A stretch of DNA of 13,983 bases from Gemmatimonadota bacterium (GTDB lineage Bacteria; Gemmatimonadota; Gemmatimonadetes; Gemmatimonadales; Gemmatimonadaceae). The stretch spans positions 1 to 13,983 of the forward strand of contig PLMM01000406.1 in the NCBI GenBank assembly GCA_003142495.1. The letters are read 5' to 3'. The first letter of the stretch is position 1; each line of letters opens with the position of its first letter. The notes beneath the pieces were generated by a model. It made no database searches. It was not told the DNA's origin and was given only the letters and a program-made list of their open reading frames with translations. Below are positions 1-6,237 of this stretch, piece after piece. Both the position numbers and the translations under genes were made by a program.

Positions 1-2
1 TA

Positions 3-149
3 GGTCAACCGGTGTCTCGCCAATCGGGGAGCACTACAGTGGGGACTTTCCACTTCGACGATTCTTATGTGACCCTCGGCGGACAAACACTGGGTTACCC
101 CGGCCAACCAGTCGACTCGCGCGATTGGAGCCTCTATCGCGTTCCATAG
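3..149 (+). CDS. possible 3' end of an unrecognised gene, cut by window edge
   Basis: Frame 3 is open from the window edge to a TAG at 147-149, giving 48 residues. The composition looks protein-like: FHFDDSYVTLGGQTLGYPG followed by a segment ending in DWSLYRVP, with aromatic residues and alternating hydrophobic positions that would suit a beta-rich C-terminus. I do not recognise the family. The neighbouring frame 2 is also open here but its translation is Arg/Pro-rich and less protein-like. No start is visible, so if real this is the tail of a gene beginning left of the window. It would lie 134 bp upstream of the lipoprotein candidate, on the same strand. Could be a chance open frame. Confidence 0.33.
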   Translation, partial: GQPVSRQSGSTTVGTFHFDDSYVTLGGQTLGYPGQPVDSRDWSLYRVP

Positions 150-283
150 CGGCCATAAAAAGAGGTGCTGAGAGGAGCGCGCATGTTGGCCAAGAAACCG
201 GCATGCGCGCCATCCCACCTCGAGATACGTTGGACTTTCCGGACTCGAAACATCCTGTGTGCGGTCACCTCGAGGGATTCCCA
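150..283. other. non-coding gap upstream of the lipoprotein candidate
   Basis: No gene is supported here. The frame of the following gene stays open through this stretch, but the translation upstream of the ATG at 284 is Arg/Pro-rich and lacks a plausible signal peptide, so I treat it as untranslated. I found no convincing -35/-10 pair. A TTGGAC at 230-235 is followed 17 nt later only by TCCTGT, a poor -10. A GAGGG at 272-276 is a plausible ribosome binding site for the ATG at 284. Confidence 0.4.
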
Positions 284-721
284 ATGCGCTTGCTTGCAAT
301 TTGCTCCCTGCTCGCTACGCTCGGATGTGAGTCGAAGTCTCACCCCGATCTAAAGTCCGAGATCGCCTTCAGTGATTCGGTACTGGGACATAAGGACACG
401 CTGGCCGCGAATCGCCGGGTAAGCGGCGCGCGCTACGTGTATCTATTACGTCGTCAGCTCAAGATGCCAGACAGTCTCGCAATCGTCACCGATATTCTTT
501 GCGAAGGCGATTACTTGTCCGCGAAGCTCGGCGCTGATCAGGGAGCGCGTGCGGTCGCGGATGCAGTGAGGAATGCATATCGCACGCGCGAGGATAGCAT
601 TGCTCTGCGGAGGGTAGAATCGGCGATGGCGACACACGCTTTTGAAGCGAGCGATGCGACATGCGACTCAGTGAATGCCAGACGCGTTCCGATCGACACA
701 ATCGTCGCCTACCATCAATAA
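284..721 (+). CDS. small candidate lipoprotein, function unknown
   Basis: A 145-residue product. The start is ATG 284, because GAGGG at 272-276 sits 7 nt upstream and the residues that follow form a short signal peptide: MRLL, a hydrophobic stretch, then LATLGC with Cys15 as the likely lipidated residue. The lipobox is imperfect (T-L-G-C rather than L-A/S-G/A-C) and the n-region has a single Arg, so export is probable but not certain. The mature part is mostly helical in character and polar. Cys73 (ILCEGDY) and Cys127 (DATCDS) could form a disulfide. I see no catalytic motif and do not recognise the family. The gene is convergent with the ribosomal operon, ending 8 bp from the stop of the acetyltransferase remnant. 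Base composition looks less GC-rich than the operon, which fits an accessory gene. Longer in-frame starts such as 125 are possible but less protein-like. Confidence 0.6.
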   Translation: MRLLAICSLLATLGCESKSHPDLKSEIAFSDSVLGHKDTLAANRRVSGARYVYLLRRQLKMPDSLAIVTDILCEGDYLSAKLGADQGARAVADAVRNAYRTREDSIALRRVESAMATHAFEASDATCDSVNARRVPIDTIVAYHQ

Positions 722-729
722 CCTCGTTC

Positions 730-999
730 TCACGCGTGCGCGACCTTCGTCGTGTACCCACGCCGCTCGAATTCCGGAAAGATCCCATACGCGATCTCCA
801 CGATCCCGTCGTCGTCTGACGCGCCCTTGAATCCCGCGCTACCCACCTTCGGCGCGGCTGGATATCCCGAAATTTCCTCGTACGAGTTCGGATGTTCGAT
901 CGGCGCGAGCAACGCCTTCGGAGTATGGCGGACGAGAAAGATCCGATCGGACTCCAGTTCGGCAAGCGGACCGTTCTCGCGAAATCCTTCGCGGCTCAT
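730..999 (-). pseudogene. decayed GNAT-family N-acetyltransferase remnant
   Basis: The 89 codons end in GSAGFKGASDDDGIVEIAYG and then a PEFERRGYTT-type acetyl-CoA pyrophosphate-binding loop (R/Q-x-x-G-x-G/A), which is the signature of GNAT acetyltransferases. TGA follows at once, so the final strand-helix part of the fold is absent. GNATs are normally about 150-190 residues. The segment between EEISGYPAA and PKVGSAGFKG also looks too short, as if an internal block had been lost. The ATG at 999 overlaps the stop of the upstream 131-residue gene as TGATG, indicating ancestral translational coupling. No remnant of the missing C-terminus is seen beyond the stop. It is unlikely to be a working enzyme. 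A short functional variant cannot be excluded without homologues. Confidence 0.6.
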
Positions 1000-1394
1000 C
1001 AGCCCTGTGGCTTCTCCGCCCGAAATCCTCTTGAATTCAAGAGAATTTTCGCGAAGCCGAGCTCCGCCAGCGCCTCGCGCAGCTCGCTCGTCGGCTGCGC
1101 GCCCATGACCTCCAGGCAGTCGTACGGAGGCGTCTGCGAGTAGAAGCCGTGATGCTCCTCGACGACCGCGAGGATCTCCTCCACCCACGCTTCAGGTGTC
1201 GCGTTCGGATCGATGATGAACGTCGTCACCGCCCCCAGGGCCGTGTGACTCGGCGACTCGCGGGGAGCCGCACTCCGGCGAAAATGCTCGACCGTGTTGG
1301 CATTCTTCACCGTCTCGGCGATCCACACCGGCATCCGCGCCGCCACACTCGCGAGTTTCGCCGCTCCGATGTCGAGCTCGACGATGATTCCCAC
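999..1394 (-). CDS. unrecognised 131-residue protein downstream of map
   Basis: Starts at GTG 1394 with MGIIVELDIGAAKLA, continues with a predicted strand MPVWIAETV, then an alpha/beta pattern with TTFIIDPNATPEAWVEEILA and a conserved-looking HHGFYSQTPPYDCLEVMG, and ends near AELGFAKILL. It has no transmembrane segment, signal peptide or motif I can assign, and I do not recognise the family. The GTG has no Shine-Dalgarno sequence of its own. A strong GGAGG lies further upstream, ahead of an in-frame ATG (1415) separated from this ORF by a TGA (1401-1403). The true gene may therefore begin at 1415 and carry a nonsense codon, or translation may restart at GTG. An internal ATG at 1334 is a third option. 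It lies 57 bp after map, and its stop overlaps the GNAT remnant start, so the two probably functioned as a pair. Confidence 0.6.
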   Translation of the reverse strand: MGIIVELDIGAAKLASVAARMPVWIAETVKNANTVEHFRRSAAPRESPSHTALGAVTTFIIDPNATPEAWVEEILAVVEEHHGFYSQTPPYDCLEVMGAQPTSELREALAELGFAKILLNSRGFRAEKPQG

Positions 1395-1400
1395 GCACTG

Positions 1401-1427
1401 TCAGCCAACGCTCATCGTCGAGCCTCC
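1401..1427 (-). promoter_or_regulatory. SD plus four-residue mini-ORF ahead of the 131-residue gene
   Basis: GGAGG at 1423-1427 lies 7 nt before ATG 1415. That ATG opens M-S-V-G-stop, with TGA at 1401-1403. The next two codons lead straight to GTG 1394 in the same frame. Either this is a leader peptide feeding reinitiation, or it is the original start codon of the downstream gene interrupted by a nonsense change (TGG to TGA would restore MSVGWQCVGII). Confidence 0.45.
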
Positions 1428-1451
1428 ATCCTGAACCGGGAGCGAACGCCC

Positions 1452-2212
1452 TCAGTTCACCGCGTACGCCGTCAACACCCGCGGACCCGCGTCCGTGATC
1501 GCTACCGTGTGCTCGAAGTGCGCCGCGCGCGAACCATCCGCCGTCACCACCGTCCATCGATCCGGCATCGTCCGCGTCTTCGCGGTACCCACGCTCACCA
1601 TCGGCTGATCGCGATCGTCAGCCCCGGCGTCAGCTTCATCAGCCGTTTCGGCTTCCCGTAGTTCGGCACCTGCGGCTCCTCGTGGAACTCCGTGCCGATC
1701 CCATGTCCCACCAGATCGCGCACCACGCTGAAGCCCGCGCCCTCGGCCACCGCCTGCACCGCCGCGCCTATATCCCCGATGTGATTCCCGATCACCGCCG
1801 CCGCGATCCCCGCCTCGAGCGCGCGCTCCGTCACCGCCAGCAGCTGCCGCGACGTCGCATCGATCTCCCCAATCGCGACCGTGGTCGCCGAGTCGGTGAA
1901 GTAGCCCTTGTAGCCTACGCCGATGTCGAGCGAGAGCACGTCGCCCTCGCGCAGCACGCGCTTCTTCGACGGGATGCCGTGCACGATCTCCTGGTTGATC
2001 GACGCGCACACCGATCCGGGAAATCCGTACAGTCCCTTGAACGCCGGCGTCGCGCCCTCGTGGCTCCGGATGAACGTCTCCGCCATCTCGTCGAGATCGA
2101 GCGTCGACACGCCGGCCTTCGCCTGGCCGCGCAAATGCGCGACCGTCGCGCCCAGAATGCGACCGCCCTCCGCCATGATCTCGATCTCGCGCGGCGACTT
2201 CAACGCGATCAT
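1452..2212 (-). CDS. map: methionine aminopeptidase type I, broken by a 1-nt frameshift
   Basis: MetAP removes the initiator Met from nascent proteins using two metal ions. The first frame (2212 to a stop at 1595, 205 residues) holds His78 (NQEIVHGIP), Asp96 (LDIG), Asp107 (FTDSA) and His170 (GHGIG). After GLTIAI it runs into SRW-stop, whereas the neighbouring frame continues with PMVSVG and HFEHTV to a TGA at 1452. Restoring one base between 1606 and 1607 (C on the plus strand, G in the mRNA) recreates IEPMV and a normal 253-residue enzyme. The lost codon is Glu203, equivalent to E. coli ligand Glu204; the second Glu (234) lies past the break. ATG 2212 overlaps the adk stop as ATGA, so translation is coupled. 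MetAP is normally essential, so this is either a sequence error or a defective copy backed by another gene. Confidence 0.88.
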
Positions 2213-2883
2213 TTCCCCAGTCCCTTCATCACGATTTTGGTAATCTCATCGATGTCACCCAGTGCATTTAGTCGTACCACGCGCGGGCCATTGTGATCCC
2301 GCGCCTTCGCATCGTCGCTCGTGCGCGCACGATGCTCGTACCACGCGACCACCGGCTCCGTCTGCTCGCGATACGCCTTCATGCGCGAGCGGATCGCCTC
2401 GGGCTCGTCGTCCTTGCGCCGAACGAGCTTGCCGCCGCACTTGTCGCACGCGGTGCCGGGCTCGCGCCCCGTGTACGGCGCCTGACACCCCTCGCACGTG
2501 GTGCGCGCGCTGAGCCGGCGCACCAGCTCATCCTCGCCCACCTCGAACAGTAGCACGGCGTCCACCTGCCTCCCAAGCTCTCCCAGCACGCGCGCCAGCC
2601 CCTCGGCCTGCGGCACCGTGCGCACGACGCCGTCGAGCACCACGCCCTTGGCTTTGGCGGGCTCCGCCAGCGCTTCCTTCATGATGCCGAGGATGACGGA
2701 ATCGGGAACGAGATCGCCGCGTTCCATGGCCGCCTTCGCGCGCAGCCCGAGCTCAGTTTTGGCGGTCACCGCGGCGCGCAGCACGTCGCCAGTGGCGAGC
2801 TTCGGAATGCCGAGGCGGCTCGCGATCCGCTCGCCCTGGGTGCCCTTCCCGGCGCCCGGCGGTCCCAGCAAAACGATATTCAT
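2209..2883 (-). CDS. adk: adenylate kinase, zinc-type LID
   Basis: Cytosolic enzyme interconverting AMP, ATP and ADP (ATP + AMP to 2 ADP); 224 residues, normal for the long bacterial type. It shows the P-loop GPPGAGKGT (7-15), TGDVLR (31-36) with the AMP-binding Arg36, and a LID domain with Cys130, Cys133, Cys146 and Cys149 in a CxxC-CxxC arrangement that should bind zinc. LID arginines and the RRKDD and IRSRM segments follow. Odd point: the near-invariant DGFPRT motif reads DGVVRT (84-89), so Phe and Pro are replaced by Val while Arg88 remains. It lies between secY and map, the standard spc-operon position. ATG 2883 has no good Shine-Dalgarno sequence directly upstream; a mini-ORF with a strong one precedes it. 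The stop overlaps the map start by 4 nt. Confidence 0.96.
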   Translation of the reverse strand: MNIVLLGPPGAGKGTQGERIASRLGIPKLATGDVLRAAVTAKTELGLRAKAAMERGDLVPDSVILGIMKEALAEPAKAKGVVLDGVVRTVPQAEGLARVLGELGRQVDAVLLFEVGEDELVRRLSARTTCEGCQAPYTGREPGTACDKCGGKLVRRKDDEPEAIRSRMKAYREQTEPVVAWYEHRARTSDDAKARDHNGPRVVRLNALGDIDEITKIVMKGLGK

Positions 2884-2912
2884 GACGAGAAGTTCATGGT
2901 GCGAGCCCTCTT
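2880..2912 (-). promoter_or_regulatory. SD-led five-residue leader ORF overlapping the adk start
   Basis: AAGAGGG (minus strand, 2912-2906) lies 8 nt before ATG 2897, which opens M-N-F-S-S-stop. Its TGA (2882-2880) overlaps the adk ATG (2883-2881) as ATGA. The adk ATG has only a pyrimidine-rich stretch ahead of it, so ribosomes loaded at the leader could terminate and restart at adk. Confidence 0.45.
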
Positions 2913-2955
2913 GGCGTGAGTGTTCGACGGCAACGCGTTGAGGTGCTCGCGAGCG
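2884..2955 (-). other. secY-adk intergenic gap, 72 bp
   Basis: The longest gap between recognised genes of the operon. Immediately after the secY TAA is a perfect 10-bp palindrome GCTCGCGAGC (2945-2954), which has no loop and no U-run, so it does not look like a terminator. The adk-proximal half contains the SD-led leader ORF. I see no convincing internal promoter. Confidence 0.5.
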
Positions 2956-4275
2956 TTACGCGCGGTCGCGGAACCTCACGCGGGCACCCTTCTTCATGAA
3001 GCCGTCGTACTTCCGGATCAGCAGCTGCTGCTGGACCACCTGAACCGTATCGAGCCCCACACCCACGACGATCAAGAGCGACGTTCCGCCAAAGCGGAAC
3101 GGGACGTTGATCGCTTCCGAGATCACAATCGGCAGGAGGAAGATGAGCGTCAGAAAGAATGCGCCAGGGAGCGTAATGCGCGTGACGACGCGGTCGATGT
3201 ACTCGGCCGTGCGCGCTCCCGGCTTGACGCCCGGAATGAAGCCGCCCTGCTTCTTCAGATTCTCGGCGATGTCGATCGGATTGAAAATGATCGACGTGTA
3301 GAAGTACGTGAAGAACAGGATCAGCACCGCGGACGCCAGATAGTACAACCCGGAGCCCGGCTGAAAATACTCCGCAATCTCCTGCAAGCGCACGTTCTTG
3401 CTGAACTGCGCGAGGGTGCCGGGAACGACGATCACCGTCTGCGCGAAGATGATCGGCATGACGTTCGCCGCATTCATGCGCAGCGGGATGAAGTTCTTCG
3501 CGCTCTCGCGCTGGCGCCCGCGCGCCATCGTTCGCTGCGGGATCTGGATCGGCACGCGGCGCGCCGCGACCGTGATCGCCACAGTACCAGCGACGACCAG
3601 CACCATGATCACGCCGAGCAGGAGGAGCTTCGGCAGCGCCGTCGTTCCCGTCTGCACGTAGGCGAACGTCTGCCCGATTCCCGGCCAGATGCGCTCGACG
3701 ATCGAGAAGAAGATCAGAAGCGACGCGCCGTTGCCGACGCCGCGCTCGGTGATCTGCTCACCCAGCCACATGACGAACATGGCGCCGGTCGTGAGGAAGA
3801 GCGCCATCTGAATGCGGAACGCGAAGCCGGGAGTGGTCACCGCGCCCTGCAGCGACTCCGTGAACAGCGCGTAGCCCCACGCCTGCAGAATCGCGATCGC
3901 CACCGTGAGGTAGCGCGTGTACTGCGTGATCTTGTTTCGTCCCTCTTCCTCGCGCTGCATCTTCTCGAACGAGGGCACCACCGCCGCCATGATCTGGAAG
4001 ACGATGCTCGCCGAGATGTATGGCACGATGCCGAGCGCGAACACGGTCGCGCGAGAGAGACCACCGCCAGTGAACAGATCGTAGAGGCCCGCGAGCCCGC
4101 CCGCCTGCTGGTTCTGGAAGAAGTCGATCAGCGCGCGGACATCGATTCCGGGCGCAGTGATGTGCGCGCCGAGCCGATAGACCACGAGCGCCAGGAGCGT
4201 GAAGCCGATCTTCGACTTCAGCTCCGGCGTCTGGAAGAGATTCTTTACCGCTTCAGCTGGATTCGATTGCGCCAT
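2956..4275 (-). CDS. secY: protein translocase channel subunit SecY
   Basis: Central pore of the SecYEG channel, moving unfolded proteins across or into the cytoplasmic membrane. The product has 439 residues and ten hydrophobic segments, as expected. The family signatures GIVPYISASIVFQ (82-94), SFEKMQREEEGRN (102-114), FNPIDIAENLKKQGGFIPG (331-349) and the C-terminal RKYDGFMKKGARVRFR are clear. I chose ATG 4275 because MAQSNPAEAVKNLFQTPELK is a typical SecY N-terminus and it starts 1 nt after the rplO stop (TAAAATG). A longer in-frame start at 4317 would run back into rplO. It is the first non-ribosomal gene after L15, its conserved place in the spc operon. Confidence 0.98.
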   Translation of the reverse strand: MAQSNPAEAVKNLFQTPELKSKIGFTLLALVVYRLGAHITAPGIDVRALIDFFQNQQAGGLAGLYDLFTGGGLSRATVFALGIVPYISASIVFQIMAAVVPSFEKMQREEEGRNKITQYTRYLTVAIAILQAWGYALFTESLQGAVTTPGFAFRIQMALFLTTGAMFVMWLGEQITERGVGNGASLLIFFSIVERIWPGIGQTFAYVQTGTTALPKLLLLGVIMVLVVAGTVAITVAARRVPIQIPQRTMARGRQRESAKNFIPLRMNAANVMPIIFAQTVIVVPGTLAQFSKNVRLQEIAEYFQPGSGLYYLASAVLILFFTYFYTSIIFNPIDIAENLKKQGGFIPGVKPGARTAEYIDRVVTRITLPGAFFLTLIFLLPIVISEAINVPFRFGGTSLLIVVGVGLDTVQVVQQQLLIRKYDGFMKKGARVRFRDRA

Positions 4276-4276
4276 T

Positions 4277-4762
4277 TTACTCTTCGACCCGGCCTCCCGC
4301 CGCGACGATCGAGTCACGCACGGAAGCGCTCACCTTGACGCCACGCACCGTAATCGCGCGCGTCAGTTCGCCGGTGTTGAGAATCTTGGCCGGTCCCTTG
4401 TTCTTGCGGATCAGCCCGGCCTGCGTGAGTGTCTCGACGGTCACATCGCCTTCCATGTCGCTGATCTCATCGAGGCGCACGATCTGATTCTCCACCCGGA
4501 ACGGGTTTGTGAATCCGCGCTTCGGCAGCCGGCGCGTCAAAGGCATCTGTCCGCCCTCGAAGTGCGGTTTGCCGCCGCCCGGACCGTGGTGCCCCGCGCG
4601 CGCCTTCGAGCCCTTGTGTCCCTTGCCGGACGTCTTGCCCGTGCCCGACCCCGGTCCGCGCCCGAGGCGCTTGCGGTTGCGGTGCGAATTGAGTGACGCC
4701 TCGAGGTTGTGCAGGCCGAGCTTCTCGACCGGCGTCTCTGCTTCCTTTGCCTTCGTAGCCAT
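4277..4762 (-). CDS. rplO: 50S ribosomal protein L15
   Basis: A 161-residue large-subunit protein that helps late assembly and contacts 23S rRNA through its long basic N-terminal arm. L-x-x-L-x-P-type core start LGLHNLEASLNS is followed by the Gly/Lys-rich arm RLGRGPGSGTGKTSGKGHKG, a globular domain, and the C-terminal VRGVKVSASVRDSIVAAGG. About 15 polar residues (MATKAKEAETPVEKL) precede the usual start of the family, making it slightly long. ATG 4762 overlaps the rpmD stop as TAATG, which fixes the start and implies coupled translation. The stop lies 1 nt before secY. Confidence 0.97.
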   Translation of the reverse strand: MATKAKEAETPVEKLGLHNLEASLNSHRNRKRLGRGPGSGTGKTSGKGHKGSKARAGHHGPGGGKPHFEGGQMPLTRRLPKRGFTNPFRVENQIVRLDEISDMEGDVTVETLTQAGLIRKNKGPAKILNTGELTRAITVRGVKVSASVRDSIVAAGGRVEE

Positions 4763-5019
4763 TATTTGCTCCTCGCAACAGGCGTCACCTTCACCAGGTG
4801 CCGCACGCGCTTGATCGCTCCGCGAAGCGAGGGCGAATCCGGCTTCACCACCACGTCCTGATGATGACGCAGCCCGATCGCTCGGAGCGTCGCTCTCATC
4901 CGGGCCGTGTGGCCAATGCCGCTCCGCACCTGCTCGATCCGAACGTCGCCCTTCGTGAGCGTGTTCGCTTCAGTCGTCGCCGGGCCCTTCCCCGGATGCC
5001 ATACGAATGTCCGTGGCAT
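4762..5019 (-). CDS. rpmD: 50S ribosomal protein L30, N-terminally extended
   Basis: The core is typical bacterial L30: VRIEQVRSGIG, MRATLRAIGLR, a VVVKPDSPSLRGAIKRVRHLV helix-strand end. L30 is usually about 60 residues; this one has 85 because about 24 residues ([20 protein letters not shown] and a few more) precede the core. The ATG at 5019 overlaps the rpsE stop as TAATG, and I see no ATG nearer the core, so the extension appears genuine, although a non-ATG internal start cannot be ruled out. The end overlaps rplO as TAATG. L30 is a peripheral 50S protein, present in many but not all bacteria. Confidence 0.93.
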   Translation of the reverse strand: MPRTFVWHPGKGPATTEANTLTKGDVRIEQVRSGIGHTARMRATLRAIGLRHHQDVVVKPDSPSLRGAIKRVRHLVKVTPVARSK

Positions 5020-5876
5020 TACACCATCTCCTTCGATTTCGCGCGCGACTTGTACTGCAGACTCGAGACTTCGATGTCACGCTCGCGCGCGATCTGCTCG
5101 ACGGTCGTCAGGTGATGCAATCCATCCAGCGTCGCACGAACCATGTTGTGCGGATTCGTCGAGCCGAGGCTCTTCGTGAGAATATCGCCCACGCCTGCGC
5201 ACTCGAGCACCGCGCGAACCGCGGCGCCCGCGATCACACCGGCTCCCGGCGCGGCGGGCTTCATCAGCACACGACCGGCGCCATGCTCGCCGATGATCTC
5301 GTGCGGAATCGTGCTCCCCGTGAGCGGAATGCTCGACATGTTGCGACGCGCGGCGTCGACGGCCTTGCGCACCGCCTCCGATACTTCGTTCGCCTTGCCG
5401 GTCGCCACGCCAACCTTGCCGCGTCCATCGCCGACGGCGACGAGCGCGTTGAAGCTGAAGCGACGTCCGCCCTTCACGACCTTCGCGACACGGTTGATCG
5501 AGATCACGTTCTCGAGGAGATCGCCACCCTCACGATCGCCGCCGCGCGAGCCGCCATCGCGACCACCACGACCGCCTCCCGGGCCGCCACGACCTGCGCC
5601 GCCACCCGGACCGCCGCGACCAGCGCCGCCGCCCGGACCGCCACGATTACCACCGGGGCCGCCACGACCTGCGCCGCCGCCCGGGCCGCCTCGACCACGC
5701 GCGCCGCCTGGCCCACCGCGCCCTGCGCCGCCGCCCGGACCACCACGCCCGCCACCGGGGCCACCGGGGCCGCCGCGCCCTGCGCCGCCGCCGCCACCAC
5801 CGCCGCCGCCCGGAGCACGATCGCCCGAAGGTGCAGGCGCGTCGCCCGCGGAACCAATCACTGGACTCTCAGCCAT
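5019..5876 (-). CDS. rpsE: 30S ribosomal protein S5 with long Gly/Arg/Pro-rich N-terminus
   Basis: S5 sits on the back of the 30S subunit near the mRNA entry site and affects decoding accuracy. The C-terminal part is standard: [43 protein letters not shown], then the second domain with [20 protein letters not shown] sequence and [12 protein letters not shown] at the end. The protein has 285 residues against about 165 usually. The excess is a low-complexity region at residues 23-118 made of repeated [13 protein letters not shown] units. ATG 5876, 1 nt after the rplR stop, is preferred because [12 protein letters not shown] reads as a natural N-terminus; a longer frame to 5906 would overlap rplR. 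The stop overlaps rpmD as TAATG. Confidence 0.96.
   Translation of the reverse strand: MAESPVIGSAGDAPAPSGDRAPGGGGGGGGGAGRGGPGGPGGGRGGPGGGAGRGGPGGARGRGGPGGGAGRGGPGGNRGGPGGGAGRGGPGGGAGRGGPGGGRGGRDGGSRGGDREGGDLLENVISINRVAKVVKGGRRFSFNALVAVGDGRGKVGVATGKANEVSEAVRKAVDAARRNMSSIPLTGSTIPHEIIGEHGAGRVLMKPAAPGAGVIAGAAVRAVLECAGVGDILTKSLGSTNPHNMVRATLDGLHHLTTVEQIARERDIEVSSLQYKSRAKSKEMV
5523..5810 (-). repeat. in-frame tandem repeats encoding the S5 RGG-like region
   Basis: Imperfect repeats of about 27 bp encode GGGAGRGGP or close variants ([21 protein letters not shown]). Unit length is a multiple of three, so gain or loss of units would keep the frame. The block starts with a run of nine Gly codons and ends at GGDREGG before the conserved S5 domain. 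The plus strand is correspondingly C-rich and gives spurious Pro-rich open frames. Confidence 0.85.
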
Positions 5877-5877
5877 G

Positions 5878-6237
5878 TTAAAACTCCAATCCGCCCTCGC
5901 GGGCACCGTCGGCCACCGCTTTCACGCGGCCGTGATACTGGTAGCCGGCACGATCGAAGACGACGCGGGTGATTCCCGCTGCCTTCGCCCGCTCCGCCAA
6001 CGCTTTGCCCACCGCAGCCGCACGCTCCGCCTTCTTCCCTTCGCCCACCGTCAGATCACTGACCGTGAGGATGGTGCGGTTCGCGCGATCGTCGACTATT
6101 TGCGCGTAGATGTGCTTGAGCGAGCGCTTCACGACGAGGCGCGGACGCTCCTCCGTTCCCTCGACCTTCTTGCGCACGCGCAGATGCCGGCGAAAGCGCT
6201 TCTCAGCGCGCGTCTTCGGCTTATGAATGGCTTTCAT
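5878..6237 (-). CDS. rplR: 50S ribosomal protein L18
   Basis: A 119-residue protein that binds 5S rRNA together with L5 and anchors it in the central protuberance. Recognised from the basic N-terminus ([20 protein letters not shown]), [21 protein letters not shown], the helix [21 protein letters not shown] and the signature [28 protein letters not shown] end. Length is normal. ATG 6237 abuts the rplF stop directly (TAAATG), leaving no untranslated space; the stop is 1 nt before rpsE. Confidence 0.98.
   Translation of the reverse strand: MKAIHKPKTRAEKRFRRHLRVRKKVEGTEERPRLVVKRSLKHIYAQIVDDRANRTILTVSDLTVGEGKKAERAAAVGKALAERAKAAGITRVVFDRAGYQYHGRVKAVADGAREGGLEF

Noticed and set aside
230..258. Possible sigma70 promoter (TTGGAC, 17 nt, TCCTGT) before the lipoprotein gene
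   Set aside because: The -10 matches the consensus at only two of six positions.
2945..2954. Palindrome GCTCGCGAGC after secY as a terminator
   Set aside because: No loop and no U-run, and adk and map follow in the same direction; most likely a chance GC-rich palindrome.
2920..4338. 472-codon open frame on the plus strand opposite secY
   Set aside because: Arg/Asp/His-rich shadow produced by GC-biased codons of secY on the other strand; no domain, and secY is unmistakable.
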